A stretch of 64,000 nt of DNA from Serratia rubidaea. GTDB lineage: Bacteria > Pseudomonadota > Gammaproteobacteria > Enterobacterales > Enterobacteriaceae. The translations under genes were made by a program, and so were the position numbers. The notes under the pieces were generated by a model that had not been told where the DNA came from, did not search any database, and saw only the letters and a list, made by a program, of their open reading frames with translations. This document shows, piece after piece, positions 34,843-45,231 of this stretch (position 1 is its first letter; the number at the start of each line of letters is the position of its first letter). The stretch lies in contig LR590463.1 of assembly GCA_901472405.1 (NCBI GenBank), forward strand, positions 1,116,001 through 1,180,000, given 5' to 3'.

Positions 34843-35990
34843 ATGAAAACGCTGAAGAAAGTGGTGATAGCGCCGGATTCATTCAAGGAGAGCCTGAGCG
34901 CGCTGGAGGTGGCGACGGCGATTGAGCGCGGATTCCGCCAGATTTATCCGGATGCCCGCTATGTGAAACTGCCGATGGCCGACGGCGGCGAAGGCACCGT
35001 TGACGCGATGGTGGCCGCGACGGACGGGCAAATCGTCAACGTTGCCGTCACCGGGCCGCTGGGCCAGCCGGTAGAGGCGTTTTACGGGTTGCTAGGCGAC
35101 GGTAAAACGGCGGTGATCGAGATGGCGGCGGCGTCGGGCCTGCATCTGGCGGCCGGTGAGCGTCGCGATCCGCGCATAACCACCAGTTTCGGCACCGGGG
35201 AGCTGATTCTGGCGGCGCTCGACCGCGGCGTCAGCGCGATTATTTTAGGCATCGGCGGCAGCGCCACCAACGACGGCGGCGCGGCATGATGCAGGCGCTG
35301 GGGGTTAAGCTGCTGGATCGGCAGGGGCAGCCGCTGCCGCCCGGCGGCGCGGCGCTGGCGGATCTGGCGCGGCTTGAGCTTGACGCGCTGGATGCGCGTC
35401 TGCGTCGGGTGACGATCACCGTCGCCTGCGATGTGGATAACCCGCTGTGCGGCGCACAGGGCGCCTCGGCGGTGTTTGGCCCGCAGAAGGGGGCAACGCC
35501 GCAGATGGTGGAACAGTTGGATCGGGCGCTGCGCCACTATGGCGAACTGCTGGAGCGGGTAACCGGCCGCGCGGTGATTAACGCGCCCGGCGCCGGCGCG
35601 GCGGGCGGCATGGGCGCCGCGCTGCTGGGCATGCTGAACGCCGAGCTGCGGCCGGGGGTTGAGATCGTGGTGGAAACGCTGCGGCTGGAGGCGGCGCTGC
35701 AGGATGCCGACCTGGTGATCACCGGCGAAGGGCGGCTCGACAGCCAGTCGATCCACGGTAAAACGCCGATCGGCGTTGCGCGCGTCGCCAAGCGCCATCA
35801 GCGCCCGGTGATTGCCATTGCCGGCAGCCTGACGCGCGACTATCAGGTGGTGCATCAACACGGCATCGACGCGGCGTTCTCGGTGTTGGATCGGGTGGTG
35901 ACGCTGGAGGAGGCGCTGACGGACGCGGCGCGCAACCTCGAAGTCACGGCGCGCAACGTCGCCGCGGTGTGGCAACTGGCCGAACGGTAA
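34843..35990 (+). CDS. glxK: Glycerate 2-kinase, GlxK/GarK type (single-base frameshift)
   Basis: The enzyme phosphorylates glycerate to 2-phosphoglycerate. Family blocks are [48 protein letters not shown] and [20 protein letters not shown]. The frame breaks at GG 35283-35284; one more G gives [17 protein letters not shown] and 382 residues (E. coli GlxK 381). E. coli GlxK and GarK are too alike to separate by eye, so the symbol is approximate. It follows the GntP permease in one operon. Confidence 0.9.
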
Positions 35991-36110
35991 TGCCTGTTGC
36001 TGATATCGGTTTCGGCCATCGGCTTTTCCGTTACAATACGGCCTTATTTATTCAAGGCCGCAGCGCATCGGCGAGACAGGCCGAGCGTAACGGCAATGAG
36101 AGGCGCTGAA

Positions 36111-37074
36111 ATGACGCAAGAAAAACATGGGGTGTTGCTGGTCAATTTAGGCACGCCGGAAGCCCCGACGTCCCGCGGCGGTAAAACGCTACCTGAAAGA
36201 GTTCCTCAGCGACCCGCGCGTCGTGGATACCTCGCCGCTGATTTGGAAGCCGATTCTCAACGGCGCGATCCTGCCGATCCGGTCGCCGCGCGTCGCCAAG
36301 CTGTATCAGTCGATCTGGATGGAAGAAGGCTCGCCGCTGCTGGTGTACAGCCGCCGGCAGCAGCGGGCGCTGGCCGCCAGCATGCCGTCGGTGCCGGTGG
36401 AGCTGGGCATGAGCTACGGCGCGCCGAGCCTGAACGACGCCATCGACAAGCTGCTGGCGCAGGGGGTCACGCAGTTGGTGGTGCTGCCGTTGTACCCGCA
36501 ATACTCCTGCTCCACCAGCGCCGCGGTCTGGGACGGCGTAGCGCGCGTGCTGCGCGGCTACCGCCGGCTGCCGTCGATCCGTTTTATCAGCGACTATGCC
36601 GAACATCCGGCCTATATCGCCGCGCTGCAGCAGAGCGTTGAGCGCGCTTTCGCCGAACATGGCCAACCGGACCGTCTGGTGTTGTCGTTCCACGGCATTC
36701 CCAAGCGCTACGCACAGACCGGGGATGACTATCCGCAGCGCTGCGAAGACACCCGCCGCGCGCTGGCTGCGACGCTGCCGCTGCCGGCGGAGCGCGTTAT
36801 GCTGACCTACCAGTCGCGCTTCGGCCGCGAGCCTTGGCTGACGCCGTATACCGATGAAACGCTGAAATCACTGCCGGCGCAGGGCGTGAAGCATATTCAG
36901 TTAATCTGTCCCGGCTTCTCGGCGGATTGTCTGGAAACGCTGGAAGAGATTAAAGAGCAGAACCGGGAAATCTTCCTGCAGGCCGGCGGGGAAAAATTTG
37001 AGTACATCTCCGCACTTAATGACGATCCGGCCCATATCGAGATGATGCGCCAGCTGGTGACGCAGTCGTTCTGA
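36111..37074 (+). CDS. hemH: Ferrochelatase (single-base frameshift)
   Basis: HemH inserts iron into protoporphyrin IX, the last step of haem synthesis. Active-site blocks [20 protein letters not shown] and [20 protein letters not shown] are intact. Near the start one extra C in 36172-36174 breaks the frame; removal gives [20 protein letters not shown] and exactly 320 residues, the E. coli length. E. coli hemH also sits between adk and gsk, here with the cdaR block added. The break is very likely a sequence error because hemH is needed for aerobic growth. Confidence 0.94.
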
Positions 37075-37137
37075 TCTGCAATCAGGCGGGAATGTGTTAA
37101 CATTTCCCGTCTGTTAACTGCCACAACCGCCAATCAC

Positions 37138-38442
37138 ATGAAATTTCCTGGTAAACGTAAATCCAAACACTATTTTCCGGTGAGCGCCCGCGATCCGCTG
37201 CTGCTGCAGGCTCAGCCGGAGCATGACGTCAGCACCTCTTATATCGTCGGTATCGACCAGACGCTGGTGGATATTGAAGCCAAAGTGGATGACGCGTTTG
37301 TCCAGCGCTACGGCCTGAGTCTGGGGCATTCGCTGGTGATTGAAGATGACGTGGCGGAAGCGCTGTATCAGGAATTAAGCGACAACAACCTGATTACTCA
37401 TCAGTTTGCCGGCGGCACCATCGGCAACACCCTGCATAACTACTCGGTACTGGCGGACGACCGCTCGGTGCTGCTGGGCGTGATGTGCAGCAACGTCAAG
37501 ATTGGCAGTTACGCCTACCGCTATCTGTGCAACACCTCCAGCCGTACCGACCTCAACTATCTGCAGGGCGTGGACGGCGCGATCGGCCGCTGCTTTACGC
37601 TGATTAGTGAAAGCGGCGAGCGCACCTTTGCCATCAGCCCCGGCCAGATGAACCAGCTGACCCCGGAGAGCATCCCGGAAGCAGTGATTGCCGGCGCCTC
37701 GGCGCTGGTGCTGACCTCCTATCTGGTGCGTTGCAAACCGGGCGAACCGATGCCGGCGGCGACCATGCAGGCGATTGAGTACGCCAAAAAGTATGACGTG
37801 CCGGTGGTGCTGACGCTCGGCACCAAGTATGTGATTGCCGACGATCCGCAGTGGTGGCGCGATTTCCTGCGCGATAACGTTTCAATTTTGGCGATGAACG
37901 AGGACGAAGCGCAGGAGCTGACCGGCCTGAGCGATCCGCTGACCGCGTCGGATATGGCGCTGGAGTGGGTGGATCTGGTGCTGTGCACCGCCGGGCCGCA
38001 CGGCCTGTATATGGCCGGTTACACCGAAGAGGCCAACAAGCGCGAGACGCAGCATCCGCTGCTGCCGGGCCATATCGCCGAATTCAACCGCTATGAGTTC
38101 AGTCGCGCCATGCGCCGCGAGAGCTGCGAAAACCCGTTCCGCGTCTATTCGCATATTGCCCCGTATATGGGCGGCCCGGAAAAGATCATGAATACCAACG
38201 GCGCCGGCGACGGCGCGCTGTCGGCCCTGCTGCATGATATCGCGGCCAACGGTTATCACCGCAATAATGTGCCGAACTCCAGCAAGCACGTGCGCAGCTA
38301 TCTGACCTACTCCTCGCTTGCGCAGGTGTGTAAATACGCTAACCGCGTCAGCTATCAGGTGCTGAACCAGCATTCGCCGCGCCTGACGCGCGGTTTGCCG
38401 GAGCGGGAAGACAGCCTGGAAGAGGCGTACTGGGAACGCTGA
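37138..38442 (+). CDS. gsk: Inosine/guanosine kinase
   Basis: Gsk phosphorylates guanosine and inosine in purine salvage. The 434-residue protein (E. coli 434) starts MKFPGKRKSKHYFPVSARDP and has the PfkB-type GGTIGNTLHNYSVLADD and the catalytic loop NTNGAGDGALSALLHDIAAN. It stands alone after hemH and converges on ybaL with a GC hairpin between. Confidence 0.96.
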   Translation: MKFPGKRKSKHYFPVSARDPLLLQAQPEHDVSTSYIVGIDQTLVDIEAKVDDAFVQRYGLSLGHSLVIEDDVAEALYQELSDNNLITHQFAGGTIGNTLHNYSVLADDRSVLLGVMCSNVKIGSYAYRYLCNTSSRTDLNYLQGVDGAIGRCFTLISESGERTFAISPGQMNQLTPESIPEAVIAGASALVLTSYLVRCKPGEPMPAATMQAIEYAKKYDVPVVLTLGTKYVIADDPQWWRDFLRDNVSILAMNEDEAQELTGLSDPLTASDMALEWVDLVLCTAGPHGLYMAGYTEEANKRETQHPLLPGHIAEFNRYEFSRAMRRESCENPFRVYSHIAPYMGGPEKIMNTNGAGDGALSALLHDIAANGYHRNNVPNSSKHVRSYLTYSSLAQVCKYANRVSYQVLNQHSPRLTRGLPEREDSLEEAYWER

Positions 38443-38452
38443 GGCTGACCTT

Positions 38453-38474
38453 GCGGGCCGGCGATGCCGGCCCG
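38453..38474. terminator. Hairpin between convergent gsk and ybaL
   Basis: GCGGGCCGGC pairs with GCCGGCCCGT, ten bases after the gsk stop and seven before the ybaL stop. It has no T-tract. Confidence 0.6.
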
Positions 38475-38481
38475 TGCAGGC

Positions 38482-40173
38482 TTAGATCGGGCAGGCGCCG
38501 GCTTTTTCTTCCTCGCTGATCCGATCAAGCTGCAGGATATTCAGCATGCTGTTGGCGATTTCCCGCTCTCCCATCACCACCTGATCGGCGCCGCGTTCGG
38601 TGATATAGGTCACCTCATCGTCATAGTGCGCGCGGGCGATAATTTCGATCGTCGGCCGTTTACTGCGCGCCGAGGCGACAATCTCACCGGCTTCATAACC
38701 GTTCGGAATGGTCAGCAGCAGCCAGCGTGCGCAGTCCAGCCGCGCCAGCTCCATGATTTCCCCGTTGGCCGCGTTGCCCAGCACGGTTTTAATTCCCTGT
38801 TCGCGCAGCGCTTCGACCCGCGGCCGGGAGTTTTCTATGACAACCATCGGAATACCGGCCTCGCGCAGCTTGCTGCCCAGCAGACTGCCGACGCGGCCAT
38901 AGCCGACCACCAGCGCGTGGTTGCACATATCCACCGGGATCTGTTTCTCTTCCTCCACCGCTTCTTCCAGCGTCTGCTCCTCGATGGTTTCCGTTTTGCT
39001 CAGGTAGCGCTCCAGCAGGGTAAACAGCAGCGGATTGAGCATGATCGACAGTATTGCGCCGGCCAGCACCAGATTGCGGCCGTGCTCCGACATCATGCCG
39101 AGCGCGATGCCCAGCCCGGCGAGGATAAAGGCAAATTCGCCAATCTGCGCCAGGCTGGCGGAAATGGTCAGTGCGGTGCGCTTGGAGTGGCCGAACATTC
39201 TGACCAGCAGGAACGCGGCGACGGATTTGCCGAAGACGATGATCGCCAGCGTCGCCAGCACCGCCAGCGGTTCGTTAATCAGGATCAGCGGGTCGAACAG
39301 CATACCGACCGAGACAAAGAACAGCACGGCGAAGGCGTCGCGCAGCGGCAGGGTATCGTGGGCGGCGCGGTGGCTAAGCTCTGATTCGTTCAGCACCATA
39401 CCGGCGAAGAAGGCGCCGAGCGCGAACGACACGTCGAACAGCTTTACCGCGCCGTAGGCGATGCCCAACGCCAATGCTAGAACGGCCAGGGTAAACAGCT
39501 CGCGCGAGCCGGTGCTGGCGGTTTTCGCCAGGATCCACGGCACCAGCCGGCGGCCGACGATAATCATCAGCGCGATAAAGGCGATTACCTTGCCGATGGT
39601 CAGCGTCAGCTCGCTCAACAGCTGCGCGGTGCTGGCACCGTTATTGCCCATCATATTGCCGAAGGCCGGCAGCAGCACCAGCGTCAGCACCATCGCCAGA
39701 TCTTCGACAATCAGCCAGCCGATGGCGATTTGCCCGCGCTGGCTGTCGATCAGCTGGCGCTCTTCCAGCGCGCGCAGCAGCACCACGGTGCTGGCGGTCG
39801 ACAGGCACAGGCCGAACACCAGGCCGGAGACCAGATCCCAGCCCAGCAGGCGCGACAGCCCGATCCCCAGCAGGGTGGCGACGGCAATCTGCGCTACGGC
39901 GCCGGGAATGGCGATGGATTTAACCGCGAGGAGATCTTTCAGGGAGAAGTGGAGGCCAACGCCGAACATCAACAGGATAACGCCAATTTCCGCCAGCTCC
40001 GGCGCCAGGGAGATATCGGCGACAAACCCGGGAGTAAACGGGCCGGCGAGCACGCCTGCGGCAAGGTATCCCACCAGCGGGGAGATGCGCAGGCGGTTCG
40101 CCAGCATACCGAGGAGGAAGGCGAGTACCAGGCCTCCGACAATGGTGGTGATGAGCGGCGTTGAATGATGCAT
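38482..40173 (-). CDS. ybaL: YbaL, CPA2-family cation/proton antiporter with TrkA-N domain
   Basis: The 563-residue protein has about twelve membrane segments of the Kef/CPA2 type ([53 protein letters not shown]). An RCK/TrkA-N nucleotide domain follows (NHALVVGYGRVGSLLGSKLR, about residues 415-435). It probably exchanges K+ or Na+ for protons across the inner membrane. ATG 40173 is chosen because upstream codons up to 40260 lack family similarity and AAGGAG lies 7 bases before. The E. coli neighbours gsk and fsr flank it here too. Confidence 0.93.
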   Translation of the reverse strand: MHHSTPLITTIVGGLVLAFLLGMLANRLRISPLVGYLAAGVLAGPFTPGFVADISLAPELAEIGVILLMFGVGLHFSLKDLLAVKSIAIPGAVAQIAVATLLGIGLSRLLGWDLVSGLVFGLCLSTASTVVLLRALEERQLIDSQRGQIAIGWLIVEDLAMVLTLVLLPAFGNMMGNNGASTAQLLSELTLTIGKVIAFIALMIIVGRRLVPWILAKTASTGSRELFTLAVLALALGIAYGAVKLFDVSFALGAFFAGMVLNESELSHRAAHDTLPLRDAFAVLFFVSVGMLFDPLILINEPLAVLATLAIIVFGKSVAAFLLVRMFGHSKRTALTISASLAQIGEFAFILAGLGIALGMMSEHGRNLVLAGAILSIMLNPLLFTLLERYLSKTETIEEQTLEEAVEEEKQIPVDMCNHALVVGYGRVGSLLGSKLREAGIPMVVIENSRPRVEALREQGIKTVLGNAANGEIMELARLDCARWLLLTIPNGYEAGEIVASARSKRPTIEIIARAHYDDEVTYITERGADQVVMGEREIANSMLNILQLDRISEEEKAGACPI

Positions 40174-40377
40174 CCAGGCTCCTTCTTGATGGGTGATAGG
40201 CGTTACAGTAGGCGGCGTTTTTTTACGTATTGATACATTTAGTTTATTGCATTTAATCAATCATAGTTTGGCTAAATTTGTCATTGTTATAAAAAAGCAC
40301 GCAATTTTGCCGGAAAGGGAATGAACAGGGGATTTTAGGGGAATTGATGACTTAACCAGCTTGGAATATGAGGAAAT

Positions 40378-40405
40378 CCCGGCTGAACGATCGCTTTCAG
40401 CCGGG
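40378..40405 (-). terminator. fsr terminator hairpin
   Basis: CCCGGCTGAA pairs with TTCAGCCGGG around an 8-base loop, 12 bases past the fsr stop on the minus strand. It is followed there only by ATTTCC. Confidence 0.65.
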
Positions 40406-40417
40406 AAAAGGAGGGCT

Positions 40418-41636
40418 TTAGCCGTCCTTACCGTCCATATTCGGCAGTAAGGCGGTGATAATGCCGATTAACGGCAGGAAAGCACAGATTTTGTAAACCA
40501 GCTCGATGCTGGTCAAGTCGGCGACATAGCCAAGTACCGCCGCGCCTAACCCGCCATGCCGAAAGCAAAACCGAAGAATAACCCGGATACCATGCCTACT
40601 TTGCCGGGGATCAGCTCTTGCGCGTAAACCAGAATGGCGGAGAAGGCGGAGGCGAGAATCAGGCCGATAATCACCGTCAAAACGCCGGTCCAGGCCAGGG
40701 ATACATAGGGTAAAGCCAGGGTAAACGGCGCTGCGCCCAGTATTGAGGCCCAAATAACATATTTACGGCCAAACCTGTCGCCGAGAGGCCGCCGATAATG
40801 GTGCCGGCGGCGACGGCGAACAGGAAGGCAAACAGATGAATTTGCGCGTTTTGCACCGAAACACCGAACTTATGTATCAGATAAAAGGTGTAATAGCTGC
40901 TGATACTGGTGAGATAGAAGTATTTGGAAAAAATCAGCACCAGCAGAATGGTCAGAGAAAACGCCACGGTGCGTTTGGGCAGCGGTTTGATGGCGGACGC
41001 CGTTTTTGGCCGGTTTTGCGCCGCGCGATGCTGTTGCTGATACCACTTGCTGACCTGTAGCAGCACCACAATGGCCAGCAGCGCCGCCAGCGTAAACCAG
41101 GCGATATTGCCTTTACCGTACGGGGCGATAATCAGCGCCGCCAGCAGCGGGCCGAGCGAACTGCCGAAGTTGCCGCCGACCTGAAACAGCGACTGCGCCA
41201 GACCGTGGCGGCCGCCGGAGGCCATGCGCGCCACCCGCGATGATTCCGGGTGGAACACCGAGGAGCCGGTGCCCACCAGCGCGGCGGCCAGCAGCACCAG
41301 CGGGAAGGTGTTGGCCACCGACAGCAGCAGCAGGCCGGACAGGGTAAAGCCCATGCCGATCGGCAGCGAGTAAGGCTGCGGGTATTTATCGGTGTAGTAG
41401 CCGATCAGCGGCTGCAGCAGAGAGGCGGTCAGTTGATAGGTCAGCGTGATCATCCCGATCTGCACGAAGCTGAGATTAAAGTCGGCCTGTAGGATCGGGT
41501 AGATCGCCAGTATCAGCGACTGGATCATATCGTTGAGCAGGTGTGAAACGCTGATGGCGCCGAGAATCGAGAAGGCGGTGCCTTTTACCGCGCTGTTTCC
41601 GGCCGGCGGCGCTGCGGTATCGCTACGATCGGTCAT
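40418..41636 (-). CDS. fsr: Fosmidomycin resistance protein, MFS exporter (two single-base frameshifts)
   Basis: Fsr is a twelve-helix major-facilitator drug exporter. It begins MTDRSDTAAPPAGNSAVKGT and has LTYQLTASLLQPLIGYYTDK and VGTGSSVFHPESSRVARMAS. One G is missing at 40797-40798 (restores TIIGGPLGDRFGRKYVIWAS) and one at 40555-40556 (restores FGFAFGMGGLGAAVLGYVAD). The corrected protein is 406 residues, the E. coli length, ending NMDGKDG. It is divergent from ushA, as in E. coli. Confidence 0.92.
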
Positions 41637-41816
41637 ATTATTATTAGCCTGGTAAGTAACAGAGAGAGGTTCCTATCTTAGGCGGGTTGCTTATTTTTTA
41701 CCATATGCGACATAATTTGATGCATATCCCAATTATTTGAAATCGTAAGCGATTAATTCACGTTACAATTCCATCGCTATCACTACTTGCCTATTAAGAT
41801 TATCTGGAGAGTCGCC

Positions 41817-43469
41817 ATGCGTTTTTCGTTAACAGCCAGCGCCAGAGCGCTGCTGATTTCCCTGAGCCTGCTGCCGGGATTGGCCAGCGCCTGGGAGAAG
41901 GATAAGACTTACGACATTACTATCCTGCATACCAACGATCATCATGGTCATTTCTGGCAGAACGACCACGGCGAGTACGGCCTTGGCGCGCAAAAAACGC
42001 TGGTGGACGGCATTCGTCAGGAAGTGGCGGCCAACGGAGGCAGCCTGCTGCTGCTGTCGGGCGGCGATATCAATACCGGCGTGCCGGAGTCCGACCTGCA
42101 GGATGCCGAACCGGATTTCCGCGGTATGAACCTGATCGGCTATGACGCCATGGCCGTCGGCAACCACGAGTTCGATAACCCGCTCAGCGTGCTGCGTCAG
42201 CAGGAGAAGTGGGCGACCTTCCCGCTGCTGTCCGCCAATATTTATCAGAAAAGCACCGGACAGCGGCTATTTAAGCCTTACGCGCTGTTTGACCGGCAGG
42301 GCATCAAGATTGCGGTGATCGGCCTGACGACCGACGATACCGCCAAAATCGGCAACCCGGAGTATTTCACCGATATTGAATTCCGCGTGCCGGCGCAGGA
42401 AGCCAGGCAGGTGGTGGAACAGCTGCGCCATGATGAGCGGCCGGACGTGGTGATCGCCGCCACCCATATGGGGCATTACGATAACGGCAATCACGGCTCC
42501 AACGCGCCGGGGGATGTGGAGATGGCGCGCAGCCTGCCGGCCGGCTATCTCGATCTGATCGTCGGCGGTCATTCGCAGGATCCGGTGTGCATGGCGAGCG
42601 ATAACCACAAGCAGGTGGACTATGTGCCGGGCACGCCTTGTGCGCCGGACCGGCAAAACGGCACCTGGATCGTACAGGCGCACGAGTGGGGCAAATATGT
42701 CGGGCGGGCGGATTTCCAGTTCCGTAACGGCAAGCTGACGCTGAAGCACTACCAGCTGATCCCGGTCAACCTGAAGAAAAAGGTGGAGAAGGCCGACGGC
42801 AGCAGCGAGCGCGTTTACTACACCCGGCAGATTGCGGAAGATCCGGCGATGATGAAACTGCTGACGCCGTTCCAGGATAAGGGCCGGGCGCAGCTGGAGG
42901 TGAAAATCGGCAGCGTCAACGGCAAGCTGGAAGGGGACCGCAGCAAGGTTCGCTTTATGCAGACCAATCTGGCGCGCGTGCTGCTGGCGGCGCAGATGGA
43001 GCGCGCCAACGCCGACTTTGCCGTGATGAGCGGCGGCGGCGTCCGCGACTCGATCGAAGCCGGCGATATTACCTACAAAAGCGTGCTCAAGGTGCAGCCG
43101 TTCGGCAATACGCTGGTGTACGTCGATATGACGGGGCGTGAGGTCGAGAAGTATCTGGCGGTGGTGGCCAATATGAAGCCGGACTCCGGAGCTTACGCGC
43201 AGTTCGCCAACGTCAGCCTGGTGGCGGACGGCAGCGGCGTGAGCGCGGTGAAGATTAACGGTCAGCCGCTGCAGGCGGATAAAACCTACCGTATGGCGAC
43301 GCTGAACTTCAACGCGCTGGGCGGCGACGGCTATCCGAAGGTGGACGGCCTGCCGAGCTACGTCAATACCGGTTTTATCGACGCCGAAGTGCTGAAGCAG
43401 TATATCGAGAAGCACTCGCCGCTGGATGCGGCGGCGTTCGAACCGAAAGGTGAGATCGTCTATCGGTAA
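41817..43469 (+). CDS. ushA: Periplasmic UDP-sugar hydrolase / 5'-nucleotidase UshA
   Basis: UshA degrades nucleotides and UDP-sugars in the periplasm. The 550-residue protein (E. coli 550) has a signal peptide (MRFSLTASARALLISLSLLP ... GLASA), the dimetal site ITILHTNDHHGHFW, GNHEFDNPLSVL and GGHSQDP, and a C-terminal substrate domain with MSGGGVRDSIEAGDITYKS. Cysteines in CMASDNHKQVDYVPGTPC form the known loop disulfide. ATG 41817 gives the proper signal start, with GGAGAG upstream. Confidence 0.96.
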   Translation: MRFSLTASARALLISLSLLPGLASAWEKDKTYDITILHTNDHHGHFWQNDHGEYGLGAQKTLVDGIRQEVAANGGSLLLLSGGDINTGVPESDLQDAEPDFRGMNLIGYDAMAVGNHEFDNPLSVLRQQEKWATFPLLSANIYQKSTGQRLFKPYALFDRQGIKIAVIGLTTDDTAKIGNPEYFTDIEFRVPAQEARQVVEQLRHDERPDVVIAATHMGHYDNGNHGSNAPGDVEMARSLPAGYLDLIVGGHSQDPVCMASDNHKQVDYVPGTPCAPDRQNGTWIVQAHEWGKYVGRADFQFRNGKLTLKHYQLIPVNLKKKVEKADGSSERVYYTRQIAEDPAMMKLLTPFQDKGRAQLEVKIGSVNGKLEGDRSKVRFMQTNLARVLLAAQMERANADFAVMSGGGVRDSIEAGDITYKSVLKVQPFGNTLVYVDMTGREVEKYLAVVANMKPDSGAYAQFANVSLVADGSGVSAVKINGQPLQADKTYRMATLNFNALGGDGYPKVDGLPSYVNTGFIDAEVLKQYIEKHSPLDAAAFEPKGEIVYR

Positions 43470-43475
43470 TGCAGT

Positions 43476-43504
43476 GCGGGCGGGCACGAGGGTGCGTCGC
43501 CCGC
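43476..43504. terminator. Hairpin between convergent ushA and ybaK
   Basis: GCGGGCG pairs with CGCCCGC around a 15-base interior. It lies 6 bases after the ushA stop and 16 bases before the ybaK stop. Confidence 0.5.
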
Positions 43505-43520
43505 TGAGGTTGGCGTCGCG

Positions 43521-44000
43521 TTAATCTCGTTTGGCGATATCGGCGAAGGTGCCGGCCAGCAGGCGGCATAGGTCGCTGGCCGCCAGTTCAATATCCAGCC
43601 CGCGTTTGCCGCCGGAAACGAAAATGGTGGCGAACTGCTGCGCCGGGCTGTCGATCACCGTCGGCAGCCGTTTCTTTTGCCCCAGCGGGCTGATGCCGCC
43701 CACCAGATAGCCGGTGACGCGCTGCGCCAGCTGCGGGTCGGCCATATCCGCTTTTTTCGCCCCCAGCGCCTTGGCGACCTTTTTCAGATCCAGCTGTGTG
43801 GCGACCGGCGTGACCGCCACCGCCAGCTTTTTGGCGTCGCCGTTCAGCGCCACCAGCAGCGTTTTGTATACCTGGTCGGCGTTCAGCCCCAGTTTTTTTA
43901 CCGCCTCATCGCCGAAATTGGTTTCATCGCTGTCGTGATGGTAGGGATGGAGCGTAAAAGCGACCTTGTTTTTTTCAAGCAGTACCACTGCGGGTGTCAT
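43521..44000 (-). CDS. ybaK: Cys-tRNA(Pro) deacylase YbaK
   Basis: YbaK hydrolyses cysteine mischarged on tRNA(Pro), editing for ProRS. The 159-residue product (E. coli 159) starts [20 protein letters not shown], has the catalytic lysine in [20 protein letters not shown], then [20 protein letters not shown] and [21 protein letters not shown] 44000 is used; the extra upstream codons to 44051 lack similarity. chiX lies just upstream on the other strand. Confidence 0.95.
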   Translation of the reverse strand: MTPAVVLLEKNKVAFTLHPYHHDSDETNFGDEAVKKLGLNADQVYKTLLVALNGDAKKLAVAVTPVATQLDLKKVAKALGAKKADMADPQLAQRVTGYLVGGISPLGQKKRLPTVIDSPAQQFATIFVSGGKRGLDIELAASDLCRLLAGTFADIAKRD

Positions 44001-44126
44001 AATCGGTGTCCTTAAACCGTGATAGCCAGCGTGGGCAACTGTACTCCGCATTGCGGCATGCCGGCAATGGTATGCAGGCTAAGTAAAGTCGGTTGCCAAG
44101 TTGTTATACAGGTTGCTACCCTGTCT

Positions 44127-44214
44127 ACCGCAGCCGCCAAGCGGCGGCATGCGTATAACGAGAATATGAGAAATTCCTCTTTGACTGGCCAATAGCGATA
44201 TTGGCCATTTTTTT
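44127..44214 (+). ncRNA. chiX: Small RNA ChiX (SroB/MicM)
   Basis: The 3' part, AAATTCCTCTTTGACTGGCC then AATAGCGATATTGGCCATTT, is nearly identical to E. coli ChiX, including the terminator stem TGGCCAAT/ATTGGCCA and seven T residues. It lies between ybaK and ybaP, the E. coli location. The 5' hairpin (GCCGCC-AAGC-GGCGGC) differs in sequence but not in form. ChiX is an Hfq-binding RNA that silences chitoporin mRNA, and in Serratia it has been tied to chitinase control. A plausible promoter is TTGCCA (44093-44098) with TACCCT (44117-44122). The 5' end is estimated. Confidence 0.93.
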
Positions 44215-45019
44215 ATGGCGTTTTTTGCAGCATTTCCGGCAGGTTGTCTTCGCCGTACAGGTGCAGCGCACCGACGGCCACCACGTAATTACCGGGCGGC
44301 AGCGCCTGTAACTGGTGTTGCCACTGCAGATTACGCTGATGCATCAGCACGTCATACAGCCCGGCGCTGAAGGTGGCGGGCAGGGTTTCCAGCGCGATGC
44401 TGGGCTGGCTGTCCAGCCACCAGCCGATCATGGTTTGCAGCAGCCGGGCGTTGGTGTGCCAGTGCGTCAGCGTATCGCGCAGCAGCGCCATACCGCCTTC
44501 GGGCAGCTGCAGCAGCATGTTGAGCTGTGCATCGGCGCCTTCCAGCTCAATCACCTTTTTCTGCTGGCTGCGGGCGGCGTCCAGCAGCTGGTGGTCGATG
44601 CCATATTCCGCGCGCAGCCCCAGCCGCTGCGCCTGACGCGCCTGCATGGTCAGCGCGATCTGCCAGCCGGGCAGCGTGTCGAACTGCGTAATATCGGCGC
44701 CCAGCTCCTGACACAGCGTCTGTAAACGCTGCTGCTCCTGGTCGCTCAGGCGTTCAGCCAGCGACGGCTGCTCTGGCGTCTCGCCGAACGGCGATGCTGA
44801 ACCGGTGATATCGGCCTCGACGATCAGCGCGTCAGCCTGCTTCAGACGGCTGAGCAGCCTGGCGGGCAGCGGCGCCATATTGGCCGTTCCCATATGGATG
44901 CTGCCGACCAGATGCAGCTGCCGATCGCCCGGCAGCGTAATATCGATGCCCGGGTAGGCATAGGCGACCGGCGACAATAAGCCAAGAAAGGTGGCCAGAC
45001 GGCGTAACAGTTGACCCAT
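44213..45019 (-). CDS. ybaP: YbaP, TraB/GumN-family protein
   Basis: The 268-residue protein has an N-terminal signal (LATFLGLLSPVAYA) and the TraB/GumN pattern LVGSIHMGTANMAPLPARLL, VIELEGADAQLNMLLQLPEG and the C-terminal YVVAVGALHLYGEDNLPEML. The two GxxH/GxLHL motifs suggest a metal-dependent hydrolase of the Tiki/TraB type, but no substrate is known. Its last bases overlap the T-tract of chiX on the opposite strand. Confidence 0.92.
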   Translation of the reverse strand: MGQLLRRLATFLGLLSPVAYAYPGIDITLPGDRQLHLVGSIHMGTANMAPLPARLLSRLKQADALIVEADITGSASPFGETPEQPSLAERLSDQEQQRLQTLCQELGADITQFDTLPGWQIALTMQARQAQRLGLRAEYGIDHQLLDAARSQQKKVIELEGADAQLNMLLQLPEGGMALLRDTLTHWHTNARLLQTMIGWWLDSQPSIALETLPATFSAGLYDVLMHQRNLQWQHQLQALPPGNYVVAVGALHLYGEDNLPEMLQKTP

Positions 45020-45231
45020 ACGGCATAGCTCCTGATTATCCCTGCAGATTCCAACATTACTTGAAAGCTAATGGGTAAAATGTGTGATCCATGCTAAACG
45101 CTGCGCACCGCGCGGGAAAGCCCGACGGACGATGGAATTATCTCAAAGGGAAACGACGAGGAGGCGGGGCGGCGGGAGTGCCGCCGTCGGGTGAGTTGCC
45201 GGTGGGGTGACCGGCAACGGTATGATGTGCC

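Noticed and set aside
44127..44214. Hairpin at 44186-44214 as simple terminator for ybaK or ybaP
   Set aside because: Both of those genes are on the minus strand, while the T-tract is on the plus strand; the match to ChiX explains it.
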